Source: Pseudomonadota bacterium (GTDB lineage Bacteria > Pseudomonadota > Gammaproteobacteria > Pseudomonadales > Oceanobacteraceae). From it: 64,000 bases of DNA. Location: the NCBI GenBank assembly GCA_030145845.1, contig JAIXHJ010000005.1:62001-126000 (forward strand), read 5' to 3'. The position numbers and the translations under genes are program-made. Within the stretch, counting starts at the first letter, position 1; each line of letters starts with the position of its first letter. Of the stretch, positions 25,998-34,834 are shown one piece after another. Below the pieces are notes generated by a model, which was not told where the DNA came from, ran no database searches, and worked only from the letters and a program-made list of their open reading frames with translations.

Positions 25998-27233
25998 TTA
26001 TAGGGATGTTGCGGTTGAAACCTTGTTAATCCGGCTGTGGAGGACAACACCCTGTTCCTGCCACTGCTGAATCTGCTGTTCACTGATACCGAGCGCCAGC
26101 AGGACCGGGCGGGTATGTTCGCCCTGCAAAGGGCCGGCACGGTTAATGACTGCTTTTTCACCGTTAAAGGAAAAAGCCGGTGCCGGACACTGCAGCGTCA
26201 TACCCGCCGTTTTTAATTCCCGCACCATTTCCCGCGCCAGTAATTGTGGATGGGTAAAGGCTTCCTCTGGCGACAGCACGGCGGTCACACAACAGTCTTC
26301 CTCTGCAAACAGCTCACGCCATTCATGCTGTGGCCGGCTCAGAAATAATTCGCCGATGTCCTGACGTAATTGTTCTGCCGCACTGCCGGTAACGGTATAA
26401 AGCGATTGCCACTGCGGTTTCTGCAGCACGGTGCAGGTTCTGTCCCAGAATTTTTTTTCCAGCGCGGCGACCGCCATATAGCGCTGATCCGATGTGGCGT
26501 AGACACTGTAATTGGGGCGTCCGCCGGTGAGCATATCCTGACCGCGGGGAAAAGCCCGGCCGGCCAGATTAACCGCCGCCAGCGGAATCAGATGATTGGC
26601 AAAGGTGCAGTCGGTCATGGAAATATCCAGATAGCAGCCAGCGGCCTCTTCGCCGCGCAGCTGTGCCATCAGCCTGCCGCTGAGCGCTGCCACTATCGCC
26701 AGCGCGGCACTCAGTGCACCACCGGCCAGGTCGGCAATCTGAAAATTCGTCAGCGCCGGTTGCCCGCCGGCCTCACCACACTGATCAAGCACACCACTGA
26801 CCGCGCAGTAATTCATATCGTGGCCGGCTTTGTCCGCCCACGGACCATCCTGACCATAACCACTCAGCGAACACATGATAATGCCGGGATTAACCGCTTT
26901 CAGGCAGTCGTAACTGAGCCCGAGTTTTTTCATCACCCCGGGACGGAAACTTTCCACCACGACATCCGCGCGGCGCACCAGTTGCAGCAGCAGCTCACGG
27001 CCATCACGAGTGTTCAGGTCGAGGCTGACCGATTCCTTGCCACGGTTAAGCAGATGAAATACCGGACTGATAACCCCCTGCGGCATACCCAGTGTGCGGC
27101 TGTAATCGCCGGCGGCGGTGTCTTCGATTTTGATGACCCGTGCGCCCATATCCTGCAGATGGAGGGTACATACAGGCCCGGGTAACAGACGCGAAAGATC
27201 CAGCACGGTCAGACCGTTCAGTGGCAGTGTCAT
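25998..27233 (-). CDS. Family III (CaiB/BaiF-type) CoA-transferase or alpha-methylacyl-CoA racemase
   Basis: 411 residues. LNGLTVLDLSRLLPGPVCTL and DMGARVIKIEDTAAGDYSR start the family III fold; VVVESFRPGVMKKLGLSYD and ADKAGHDMNYCAVSGVLDQ follow. The racemase-type histidine (GHDMNY) and the aspartate in QIADLAGGALSAAL are present, so racemase or transferase cannot be separated by eye. As the first gene of the beta-oxidation operon it may activate a methyl-branched or aromatic-chain acid, or epimerise the 2-methyl group of pristanate-like acyl-CoA before the dehydrogenase. That reading is inference. Confidence 0.86.
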   Translation of the reverse strand: MTLPLNGLTVLDLSRLLPGPVCTLHLQDMGARVIKIEDTAAGDYSRTLGMPQGVISPVFHLLNRGKESVSLDLNTRDGRELLLQLVRRADVVVESFRPGVMKKLGLSYDCLKAVNPGIIMCSLSGYGQDGPWADKAGHDMNYCAVSGVLDQCGEAGGQPALTNFQIADLAGGALSAALAIVAALSGRLMAQLRGEEAAGCYLDISMTDCTFANHLIPLAAVNLAGRAFPRGQDMLTGGRPNYSVYATSDQRYMAVAALEKKFWDRTCTVLQKPQWQSLYTVTGSAAEQLRQDIGELFLSRPQHEWRELFAEEDCCVTAVLSPEEAFTHPQLLAREMVRELKTAGMTLQCPAPAFSFNGEKAVINRAGPLQGEHTRPVLLALGISEQQIQQWQEQGVVLHSRINKVSTATSL

Positions 27234-27567
27234 GGCGCTTCTCTGTTATTGTTATTCCCGCAGGCTACCCACCGCGGCAGAAAGCGGTCAATGCGGTAAA
27301 CGCTCAACAGAAGTTGCGTATCAGATCACAGAGGAAATACCGTGACGATCAGATGAGCTAAGACAATTGCCTGATGACATCATACTCCGGAGGTATTTAT
27401 TCAACCCGGCCTGCCGCCCGCCGGGTTAAATGTGTTAATTCAGGACATGCAGACTTATACTTCCCGCCATCGATTTCTGAACACCGCAAACCACTGCGCC
27501 GCATGCCATAACAACCATTCTCACGCCGGCACAGTCACCCATTAATTTTTTGCACAGGAGTTCCGTT
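27234..27567. promoter_or_regulatory. Divergent promoter region of the beta-oxidation operon and SDR operon
   Basis: 334 bases without a gene. It contains TGATGACATCA (27372-27382), a perfect 11-base palindrome, followed by ACTCCGGAGGT around 27385-27395 with the palindrome CTCCGGAG, and a GC hairpin AACCCGGC/GCCGGGTT at 27403-27427. These are candidate operators for a shared regulator; the CTCCGGAG core vaguely recalls MerR-type sites but no regulator gene is adjacent. CAGGAGTT at 27554-27561 is the SDR ribosome site. Confidence 0.5.
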
Positions 27568-28326
27568 ATGAAACTGCAGAACCGGATTATTGCTATTACT
27601 GGTGCCGGCCAGGGTCTCGGACGCGCGATGGCCGTCCACCTGGCCAGAGAAGGTGCCCGCATTGCGGTCATCGATCTGAATCAGGACCACATGGATGAAA
27701 CCAAAGCTCAGGTCGAGGCCGCCGGCAGTTCAGCCGCCACCTTTACCTGTAACGTTGCCGATGAAGCCCAGGTGGAGCAGACTTTTGCCGCCATCGTCGC
27801 TGAAATGGGCGGTCTGCACGGCCTGATCAATAATGCCGGTATCCTGCGCGACGGCCTGCTGGTCAAAGCCAAGGACGGGGAAATCAAGAAAATGTCGCTG
27901 GCCCAGTGGCAGGCTGTGATCGACGTTAACCTGACCGGTGTTTTCCTCTGTGGCCGTGAAGCCGCCGCGCAGATGATTCAGACCGGCGAAGGCGGCTGCA
28001 TTATCAATATTTCCAGTATCGCCCGCGCCGGTAACTTCGGTCAGAGTAACTACTCCGCCGCCAAAGCCGGTGTTGCTGCCATGGCTGTGACCTGGGCGAA
28101 AGAACTGGCGCGCTATAAAATCCGCGCCAATGCTATTGCCCCTGGTTTTATTGCCACGGAAATGACGGCCGGTATGCCGCCGGAAGCGCTGGAAAAAATC
28201 TGCAAAGGTATTCCTGCCGGGCGTATGGGAACACCGGATGAAATCGGCGATACCGCCGTATTCCTGCTGCTGAACGACTATATGTCCGGCCGCGTGGTCG
28301 AAGTCGATGGCGGCCTGCGCCTGTAA
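27568..28326 (+). CDS. Short-chain dehydrogenase/reductase (FabG-like)
   Basis: 252 residues from ATG 27568 behind CAGGAGTT. Classical SDR motifs are complete: [12 protein letters not shown] near residue 11, [10 protein letters not shown] near 90, the catalytic SS then [13 protein letters not shown] near 165-172, and [14 protein letters not shown]. It closely resembles FabG and the 3-oxoacyl reductases of fatty-acid metabolism but no acyl carrier gene is near. Its position opposite the beta-oxidation operon suggests 3-hydroxyacyl or secondary-alcohol oxidation; the substrate is not shown. It ends 10 bases before the alkyltransferase-like gene. Confidence 0.92.
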   Translation: MKLQNRIIAITGAGQGLGRAMAVHLAREGARIAVIDLNQDHMDETKAQVEAAGSSAATFTCNVADEAQVEQTFAAIVAEMGGLHGLINNAGILRDGLLVKAKDGEIKKMSLAQWQAVIDVNLTGVFLCGREAAAQMIQTGEGGCIINISSIARAGNFGQSNYSAAKAGVAAMAVTWAKELARYKIRANAIAPGFIATEMTAGMPPEALEKICKGIPAGRMGTPDEIGDTAVFLLLNDYMSGRVVEVDGGLRL

Positions 28327-28335
28327 CGCCGGACG

Positions 28336-28650
28336 ATGACAGAAGCGCAGCCACACGCCCGCGAGCGCCTGTACAGCGTACTCGCGGCGGTTCCTGCCGG
28401 GACTGTCATCTCTTACGGCCAGCTGGCAGAGCTGGCCGGTATGCCGCGCCGCGCGCGCTGGGTTGGCCAGCTGCTCGGCCGCCTGCCACGTGATACCCGT
28501 CTGCCCTGGCACCGGGTTATTAACGCCCAGGGCAGAATCAGCCTGCCACCCGGCCCGGCTGCTGATCGTCAGAAAGCCCTGCTGCAAGCCGAGGGCGTCC
28601 GGGTCAGCGCCGGTTACCGCATCAGCCTGAGCGAGTTTGGCTGGAAGTAA
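28336..28650 (+). CDS. Alkyltransferase-like protein (MGMT family, PWHR variant)
   Basis: 104 residues, the size of E. coli YbaZ/Atl proteins rather than full methyltransferases. The MGMT DNA-binding region VISYGQLAELAGMPRRARWVGQLL (here split: VISYGQLAELAGMP, RRARWVGQLLG) is intact, but the active-site PCHR is PWHRVI: a tryptophan replaces the alkyl-accepting cysteine. Such ATLs bind O6-alkylguanine in DNA and hand it to nucleotide excision repair without repairing it. It follows the SDR gene by 10 bases. Confidence 0.92.
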   Translation: MTEAQPHARERLYSVLAAVPAGTVISYGQLAELAGMPRRARWVGQLLGRLPRDTRLPWHRVINAQGRISLPPGPAADRQKALLQAEGVRVSAGYRISLSEFGWK

Positions 28651-28894
28651 CCCCTACCCCGGTGAATATCAGCCAACAGCGGATAAACACTATCCCCGCC
28701 GTTTGCAGCCCTGCCCCTGCCAGCTTCCGTGGCCCTGACAGTCCAACGGCAAGCCGCCGTTATCAGCCAGTGTATTTCCGCCGTTGCTCCCGCTGACAAC
28801 GGTAAAACATGACAGCCGATAACCTGTTAAAGCCGCCCGGAATACGGGACAGTAAGGTCAGAATAACAACAAGCGACCACGCTGGGATCTGCAA
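28651..28894. promoter_or_regulatory. Upstream region of the AlmA-like gene
   Basis: 244 bases with three CCGCCGTT copies near 28697, 28754 and 28769, and the inverted repeat AACGGC/GCCGTT at 28745-28761. No credible gene is present. These repeats could be binding sites of a substrate-responsive regulator. The ribosome site before ATG 28895 is weak (GGGATC). Confidence 0.4.
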
Positions 28895-30379
28895 ATGGCT
28901 ACCGAATATTTTGATGTTCTGATCATTGGTGCAGGCCTGTCCGGTATCGGGGCAGCCTGCCACCTGAAGAAAAACAGCCCGGACAAAACCTTTGCCATCC
29001 TCGAAGGACGGGATGCCATCGGCGGCACCTGGGATCTGTTCCGTTACCCGGGCATACGCTCAGACTCTGATATGTTTACCCTGGGCTACACCTTCAAACC
29101 CTGGACCAACCGCAAAGGTATTGCCGATGGTGCAGATATCCGTGACTACATCCGCGAAGCCGCAGCAGAACATCAGGTGGTTCCGCATATCCGTTTCGGG
29201 CATAAAATCCGTGCGCTGAACTGGGACAGCCAGCAGGCGCTGTGGACTGTCGAGGCACAGCTGCATGATGGCAGCCGCAAAGAACTGCAGTGTAATTATG
29301 TGATCAGCTGTACCGGTTATTACAGCTATGATGAAGGATTTACGCCCGACTTTGCCGGTCGTGACGATTTCACTGGCGATATTATTCACCCACAGTTCTG
29401 GCCGGAAAACTACGATTACCGCGGCAAAAAAGTGGTGGTCATCGGCAGCGGTGCCACCGCCGTTACCCTGGTACCGGCGATGACGGATAAAGCCGGCCAC
29501 GTCACCATGCTGCAGCGCTCTCCCAGCTATGTGGTCAGCGTACCGCAGCAGGACCCGATGGTGGCGCTGTTACGTCGTCTGTTACCGGAAAAGCTCGCTT
29601 ACCATATTATCCGCGGACGTAATATTTCCATTACGCTGGGTATTTATAATTTCTGTAAAAAATTTCCTGCGGCTGCCCGCCGCCTGCTGCAATGGGGAGT
29701 AAAGCGCAGCCTGCCGGCAGACTTTAATATGCAGCATTTCACCCCCAAATACGCGCCCTGGGATGAACGTCTGTGCGCGGTTCCGGAAGGTGATATGTTT
29801 GCCGCAATCAAAGCCGGCAAAGCCTCCGTTGTCACCGATCATATCGACCGTTTTGTGGACAAGGGTATCCTCCTGAAATCCGGCGAAACACTGCAAGCCG
29901 ATACCATTATTACCGCCACCGGTCTTAAAGTGCAGATGCTGGGTAATATGGCCGTTTCGGTGGATGGTCAGCCATTTGTGCCGAACCAGAGTATGAGCTA
30001 CCGCGGAGTCATGTTTGAAAACCTGCCGAACATGGCCATGATTTTCGGCTACACCAACTCATCGTGGACCCTGAAAGCCGACCTGATTTCCGGCTGGATC
30101 TGCCGCCTGTTAAAACATATGGATGACAAAGGCGTGCGCCAGGTAACACCACGCTGTAACGACACCACAATCCGGCGCCTGCCTTTTATCAATATGCAGT
30201 CCGGCTATATTGCCCGGGTTAAGGATCAGATTCCCAAACAGGGTGACGCACGACCGTGGAAGCTGTATCAGAATTACTTCCTGGATATGACCTTACTGAA
30301 ACTGGCCAGTATGGATGACCCGGCACTGGAGTACAGCAATCCGGTCGTCAGTCATAGCGAAGCGCGCGAAGCCGTCTGA
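28895..30379 (+). CDS. almA: AlmA/EthA-like flavin-dependent (Baeyer-Villiger-type) monooxygenase
   Basis: 494 residues, matching AlmA of long-chain-alkane degraders (about 496) and mycobacterial EthA (489). FDVLIIGAGLSGIGAACHL near residues 6-24 binds FAD, VVVIGSGATAVTLVPAM near 178-194 binds NADPH, and the Baeyer-Villiger fingerprint FxGxxxHxxxWP appears as FTGDIIHPQFWPE near 158-170. GGTWDLFRYPGIRSDSDM is shared with AlmA and EthA. AlmA helps oxidise alkanes longer than about C32; a neighbouring FadL-type gene and the beta-oxidation operon make that attractive, but ketone or fatty-acid substrates are equally possible from sequence alone. Confidence 0.85.
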   Translation: MATEYFDVLIIGAGLSGIGAACHLKKNSPDKTFAILEGRDAIGGTWDLFRYPGIRSDSDMFTLGYTFKPWTNRKGIADGADIRDYIREAAAEHQVVPHIRFGHKIRALNWDSQQALWTVEAQLHDGSRKELQCNYVISCTGYYSYDEGFTPDFAGRDDFTGDIIHPQFWPENYDYRGKKVVVIGSGATAVTLVPAMTDKAGHVTMLQRSPSYVVSVPQQDPMVALLRRLLPEKLAYHIIRGRNISITLGIYNFCKKFPAAARRLLQWGVKRSLPADFNMQHFTPKYAPWDERLCAVPEGDMFAAIKAGKASVVTDHIDRFVDKGILLKSGETLQADTIITATGLKVQMLGNMAVSVDGQPFVPNQSMSYRGVMFENLPNMAMIFGYTNSSWTLKADLISGWICRLLKHMDDKGVRQVTPRCNDTTIRRLPFINMQSGYIARVKDQIPKQGDARPWKLYQNYFLDMTLLKLASMDDPALEYSNPVVSHSEAREAV

Positions 30380-30407
30380 AATTTCAGCCTTCTTTATCCC
30401 CTCCCCT

Positions 30408-30429
30408 GCGCCACTGATGTGGCGCTTTT
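30408..30429 (+). terminator. Terminator of the AlmA-like gene
   Basis: GCGCCAC / GTGGCGC hairpin with loop TGAT followed by TTTTC; also lies at the convergent end of the periplasmic-protein gene. Confidence 0.83.
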
Positions 30430-31347
30430 CTATTCGGTTTCCAGCTGACCAGCGGACAGACTGAAGCGACCCGGTGGATACAGCAGGCTGTTATCGTTCA
30501 GCAGAGGATTGTCGAGGTGAATAACGCGGCGCTGCATTAAATTCAGCTTGCGCACCGCGCTGCCGAAATGGCGGCTGAAATATTCATCAAAATGGCCGTT
30601 GCGGATGGCGCGCTGCAGCCCGGTCTGCAGACGCCGGGCCAGCAGCTGATCCTGCCGGCTGACGAAGAAAAAAGACGACGACGGGTAAGAAAAAAGCAGA
30701 GTATTTTCAATCGCCAGGTCCTCCCTCGTATAACGCTGCAGGTCTTCCTGAACTTCATTGGCGCCACGCAGAAAACAGTCAAAACGTTCTTCACTGAGCA
30801 TCCGGTAAAGGGTTTCAAAACGCGCCGATGACATCACTTCCAGGCCATTGGCCGCAAGAATCCGGGTGTCCGGCCAGTGCGCGCCCTGACCAAAAGTAAT
30901 GCGTTGCGCAACCACATCCGCCTTACTGTACAGAGCATTGAAACGCGGCTGATCGGCTTTACGGATAATACACACCCGCATACCGATCAGGCCGCCATCG
31001 GTCGCTACTTTAACCGGCAGCAGCCTCTGCTCACGCCCGTCATCGGCTACCACATCCATCACCCGGATCAGTTCTAAATTGCCTTTTTCCAGTTCCGCCT
31101 GAGCCCGCCCCTGAGTCAGGTATTCACTGCGGATAATGCGGTAAGGGCCGAAATCGTCTTCGGTTTCGCGCAGCGCCAGCTGCAGCAGTCCGAAACTGGT
31201 GTGATTATCGAAGTTGCGGTACCAGTAACGGATCTCCTGCGTCGGAGTATCCTGCTGAAACGCTTGCCCAGCAGGCTTCTGTGCCGCCGCCAGCAGTGGC
31301 AGCAGCAGACACAGCAGCAGTGAATAACGGGACTGATGGACGGGCAC
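30430..31347 (-). CDS. Periplasmic solute-binding-like protein (SBP family 3-like)
   Basis: 305 residues from GTG 31347 with AGGGAG eight bases before it; the longer upstream frame crosses the operon end. A signal peptide (LLLCLLLPLLAAAQ) leads to a two-lobed extracellular solute-binding-like sequence: EIRYWYRNFDNHTSFGLLQLAL, then LPVKVATDGGLIGMRVCII, and LQTGLQRAIRNGHFDEYFS, the signature tail of transporter-substrate-binding domain proteins that are often without an adjacent ABC transporter. It starts 81 bases after the phosphoketolase-like stop, so it may be the last gene of that operon. The ligand is unknown. Confidence 0.78.
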   Translation of the reverse strand: MPVHQSRYSLLLCLLLPLLAAAQKPAGQAFQQDTPTQEIRYWYRNFDNHTSFGLLQLALRETEDDFGPYRIIRSEYLTQGRAQAELEKGNLELIRVMDVVADDGREQRLLPVKVATDGGLIGMRVCIIRKADQPRFNALYSKADVVAQRITFGQGAHWPDTRILAANGLEVMSSARFETLYRMLSEERFDCFLRGANEVQEDLQRYTREDLAIENTLLFSYPSSSFFFVSRQDQLLARRLQTGLQRAIRNGHFDEYFSRHFGSAVRKLNLMQRRVIHLDNPLLNDNSLLYPPGRFSLSAGQLETE

Positions 31348-31427
31348 AGACAGAACTCCCTGTATCAGATCACCGCGGGTCCATCCTGCGGTGCGTCTGC
31401 CGCCATGGTACATGACGGCCGTGTTGT

Positions 31428-33860
31428 CTACTGCGCCGGATACGGATGGCGGATAACGTCGTACGGGTTGCCCTCGCCACGGATCGCCGCCCACTCTTCG
31501 GCACTGAGCCAGGCCAGCGGGTCCTGATCACTCAGCCGGGCCAAGGCTGCCAGAGCATCCGCCCAGGTGCAGCGGTTGGCAAACAGCAGTGCCTCGGTAT
31601 CCAGGGTACCGCCCTGATTAACATAGCCCAGAGCTACCGTCCGCTGCGGTCCGAGATCCAGCATCCGCGCATGACCCAGCAGGACTTCCGGACGGGTATG
31701 GGTCATAAATACACGTTGCTGTACCCGCGCCGGGAACAGTGCGTCCATGACCGACGGGTCGGCCTGAGTCTGAGCTTCGTACTCATCGCGTGGCACGCGG
31801 AAACGGCCCGGTTCGAGCAGATAAATCAGCGAATGGGAAACGCCTTTTTCTTTCAAACGGTCAGATGCTTTCAGTGCCTGCTGTAACTGGAAGGCACCAC
31901 AGGCCACCAGCTGCAGCTCTGCGCCACAGTTACCGCGCAGACAGATGGCTCCGTCCTGCACCAGTGTCGCCGCCTGTTTGCCGTCGAACAGCGCCGGCAT
32001 CACGGACTTCGGCACCACCATGTTCCAGATAGTCCCCAGGTCACCGTAACAGGCCTTCAGGCAGGCCATGGCCGTGTTGCCGTCCGCCGGGAACACCACC
32101 CGCACCATATCGGCCATTTCCCCCAACAGAGCCTCAGCCAGACTGGGGTCCTGATGGCTCTGTTCATTCTTGCCGTTTTCCCAGACATGGGACGTGGAAA
32201 TGACCGGCACCCCGAGCCATGGCGCCGGATCTTCGGCTTCTTTCTGATGGCGGGCAAAAATCACCGCCTGACGGATGGCGCCCAGCATTTTGGTGGCAAA
32301 GGCTTCATACGACACCACCAGATTGAGGCCGGACTGGTTGGCCAGACAGGCGCTGACCACGGCCTCTTCATTCAGTGCGGTAATCACGGCACCGTCGATG
32401 GCCTCAGCCACCCCGGGTTCAGGATCAGTCACCCGGTGTCTGAGCTGATCCAGCGTCTGGTTCATGCGGTTGGAACGCAGTTCATCCGGGTTGCCGACCC
32501 GCACCCGCAGGTGGGGGTTCACTTCCACCAGATCGACGAAGTAATTATCGATAGCCGCCATCGGCGCAATGGCATCTTTCTGCCACGCCGGTTCGTGCCG
32601 GTTAATGGTTACGGCCACCGGCGGCATAGGAGCTTTCGGCTGGTTCAGTTCCGCGACTGCCGCACGCCAGCGGGATTCTTCCTGCCACAGCGCACGGGCG
32701 CCGCGGTGGAAAAAAGACAGCGCTTCATTATCACGGCGTGGATTACTGCCCAGCGGCAGGCCATGGGCAGCATTGGTACCGGCTCCCGGAAAGCCATAGC
32801 CTTTGACGGTTTCAGCAATACAGTACGGCAGGGGTACCGGATAGCTGGCGCCGCCACTGGCGACGGTTTCGGCAGCATTACTGAGGTGCTGCTCCATAAA
32901 ATAAATGGCGCAGACAAACGCTGCCGGATCACGGCCGTCAATCACAAAGGGGGCGAAACCCTGATTGCTCAGATGTTCCATAAACCAGTCAGAACCACCC
33001 TGCTGGGCAACGGTGGTACGCTGATCAATACGGCGGCCGTTGGCAATCATCACCGGACTGACCAAGCCACAGTCCTCCGCCCGCCACCAGCGCGCGGCCC
33101 AGTCACTGCCGCGCTGTTCTTCAAAGGCACCGTCACTGAGAAACGCCACCAGCCGCTGCCCCGGCAGTGGTTGGTGCACATACTGCAGTCCGGCAAAGCC
33201 GAGATAGCCACCTTCAATTCTGGCCCCGGCGGTATTCACATTCACATGACTGCCAAGCGGCGACAGCGGCCGGCCATCCGGCCGCACACGGTAGTTATAG
33301 AAATCCTGCACAAAGTGACTCAGGCCTTCATCAGTCAGGCCGTATTCGCGCTTGCGCTCCGGCAGGGCGGTTCCGGTCAGCAGCTGCAGGGCATCAATGG
33401 CAGCCACACAGTGGCCCTGTCCCATCAGCCAGTCGCGGTGCTGTCCGGTCAGACTGTTAACCGCCATCAGTGCCGCATAAGCCGGCACCATATTCAGCGA
33501 GCCGCCGGTATGCCCCTGTGGGTCACGCTTGAAATTATCCGGGCTGAGATCGCGGCCATCGAGGAACACATGCTTGGCATAGGTCATATGCACCACCAGC
33601 CACATGGCCTGATTGGTCAGCGTATCCAGCGCCATCAGCTTACGATAACACTCAGCTTTACTGTCGATCAGACCGCCTTCTTCCAGCGCCGTGGCCAGCT
33701 CAAAGACCTGCAGCTGGGTGGCAGCAGTATGGCGGATGACCCCCTGGCCAGCCGCCCAGGCGGCAAAATCCTCATCGTATTCACGGTGCTGACGGGCTTC
33801 GGCTTCAATCTCTTTCTGCTGATACTGCTGACTCAGTTTCTGATACAGGTTCAGGCTCAT
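31428..33860 (-). CDS. Phosphoketolase-superfamily thiamine-diphosphate enzyme, divergent
   Basis: 810 residues. It has the three-domain layout of phosphoketolases and transketolases. The ThDP motif is SDGAFEEQRGSDWAARWW followed about 25 residues on by VMIANGRRID, corresponding to GDG...NG in phosphoketolase. Yet the phosphoketolase signature GHGGPG is replaced by MGQGHCVAAIDALQ, so this is a distinct subgroup, often named xylulose-5-phosphate phosphoketolase or 3-epimerase by automatic annotation. Xylulose-5-phosphate cleavage to acetyl-phosphate and glyceraldehyde-3-phosphate is inference. Its start overlaps the PRPP-synthetase-like stop by four bases (ATGA). Confidence 0.82.
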   Translation of the reverse strand: MSLNLYQKLSQQYQQKEIEAEARQHREYDEDFAAWAAGQGVIRHTAATQLQVFELATALEEGGLIDSKAECYRKLMALDTLTNQAMWLVVHMTYAKHVFLDGRDLSPDNFKRDPQGHTGGSLNMVPAYAALMAVNSLTGQHRDWLMGQGHCVAAIDALQLLTGTALPERKREYGLTDEGLSHFVQDFYNYRVRPDGRPLSPLGSHVNVNTAGARIEGGYLGFAGLQYVHQPLPGQRLVAFLSDGAFEEQRGSDWAARWWRAEDCGLVSPVMIANGRRIDQRTTVAQQGGSDWFMEHLSNQGFAPFVIDGRDPAAFVCAIYFMEQHLSNAAETVASGGASYPVPLPYCIAETVKGYGFPGAGTNAAHGLPLGSNPRRDNEALSFFHRGARALWQEESRWRAAVAELNQPKAPMPPVAVTINRHEPAWQKDAIAPMAAIDNYFVDLVEVNPHLRVRVGNPDELRSNRMNQTLDQLRHRVTDPEPGVAEAIDGAVITALNEEAVVSACLANQSGLNLVVSYEAFATKMLGAIRQAVIFARHQKEAEDPAPWLGVPVISTSHVWENGKNEQSHQDPSLAEALLGEMADMVRVVFPADGNTAMACLKACYGDLGTIWNMVVPKSVMPALFDGKQAATLVQDGAICLRGNCGAELQLVACGAFQLQQALKASDRLKEKGVSHSLIYLLEPGRFRVPRDEYEAQTQADPSVMDALFPARVQQRVFMTHTRPEVLLGHARMLDLGPQRTVALGYVNQGGTLDTEALLFANRCTWADALAALARLSDQDPLAWLSAEEWAAIRGEGNPYDVIRHPYPAQ

Positions 33861-34831
33861 ACTGTGTCTCCGGTGTCGTCCGATCGCTGGGGCGGATGGC
33901 GCAATATATCCGTCAGTGCCGGCAGCAGCAGCGGGCTGATATCAATGGCATTGGTCTCATGGGGAATGCAGTTGCAGGTTACGATGCCGGCCACCGGGCC
34001 GGCGCGCATTTCGTCGTAGGCCGGTGCGACATCATCACTGCCCTCGGCAAACACCGCATGAACACCGATGCACAGTGGCTTATTCAGCCCCTGCGACACC
34101 AGCTCTTCTGCCGTGCGTAACATGGTCCGGCCGGTGGAAATAATGTCGTCCACCAGGACCGGCTGGTGATCGGCATAGCGCTGGATATCCGGAATATGAA
34201 TGGCGACCTCACGGTCACCGCTGCGGGTCTTGCGCAGTACCAGATAATCACAACCGGCCACCGCGGCGACTTCCTTCGCCCACTGTTCACTTTCCTCATC
34301 CGGCCCGACGACCAGCGGGTTACGCACTTCACGCTGCAGGTAGTGGCCAATGATATCGTTGGCGTGCAGCGCCTGCGCCGGAATGCGGTAAATCTCGCTG
34401 AGGCTGTGGTAGCGGTGCAGGTGCGGATCAACGGTCAGCAGATAATCAAAGCTGAGGTTAATCAGCTCGGCAAAATAGGCAGACGTCAGACATTCACCGG
34501 GCTGAAAGCGGATATCCTGACGCATGTACGCCAGATACGGCGCCACCAGCCCGACCCGCGCCGCCCCCATATCACGCAGATGACGGGCCATAAACCACAA
34601 CGCCAGCGCTTTATCGCTCGGTTGATGCAGCTGGCAGAGGACAATCACATCCGCGCCCTGCACGTTATCCGTGAGGTTGAAATAGAGCTCACCATCGGGG
34701 AAGTGACGGCGTTCCAGTGACAGAACACGGGTCGCCCGTCCGGCACCGGTCAGTTGTCCGGCCAGCGTCTGCGCCAGGTCATGGTGACCATCCAGCGCCA
34801 GAATACAGGTATCAGCAGCAGCAACTGACAT
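33857..34831 (-). CDS. Ribose-phosphate pyrophosphokinase (PRPP synthetase) homologue
   Basis: 324 residues. YMRQDIRFQPGECLTS is the flexible ATP-binding loop, TVDPHLHRYHSL is a variant of the metal-binding VDxHxxQ loop, and VLVDDIISTGRTM is the PRPP-binding motif where usual enzymes have DDIISTGGT: an Arg replaces one Gly. It resembles the archaeal/class III and plant-type PRPP synthetases more than the housekeeping Prs, which is presumably elsewhere. It is flanked by only 3 bases to the phosphorylase gene and overlaps the phosphoketolase-like gene, so all three act together. It may use or form ribose-1,5-bisphosphate-derived PRPP. Confidence 0.88.
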   Translation of the reverse strand: MSVAAADTCILALDGHHDLAQTLAGQLTGAGRATRVLSLERRHFPDGELYFNLTDNVQGADVIVLCQLHQPSDKALALWFMARHLRDMGAARVGLVAPYLAYMRQDIRFQPGECLTSAYFAELINLSFDYLLTVDPHLHRYHSLSEIYRIPAQALHANDIIGHYLQREVRNPLVVGPDEESEQWAKEVAAVAGCDYLVLRKTRSGDREVAIHIPDIQRYADHQPVLVDDIISTGRTMLRTAEELVSQGLNKPLCIGVHAVFAEGSDDVAPAYDEMRAGPVAGIVTCNCIPHETNAIDISPLLLPALTDILRHPPQRSDDTGDTV

Positions 34832-34834
34832 AAG

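Noticed and set aside
32154..34019. Very long plus-strand reading frame (about 620 codons) opposite the phosphoketolase-like gene
   Set aside because: It reads as a shadow: many His and Arg runs, no domain, and it lies wholly against a family-matching gene with conserved motifs.
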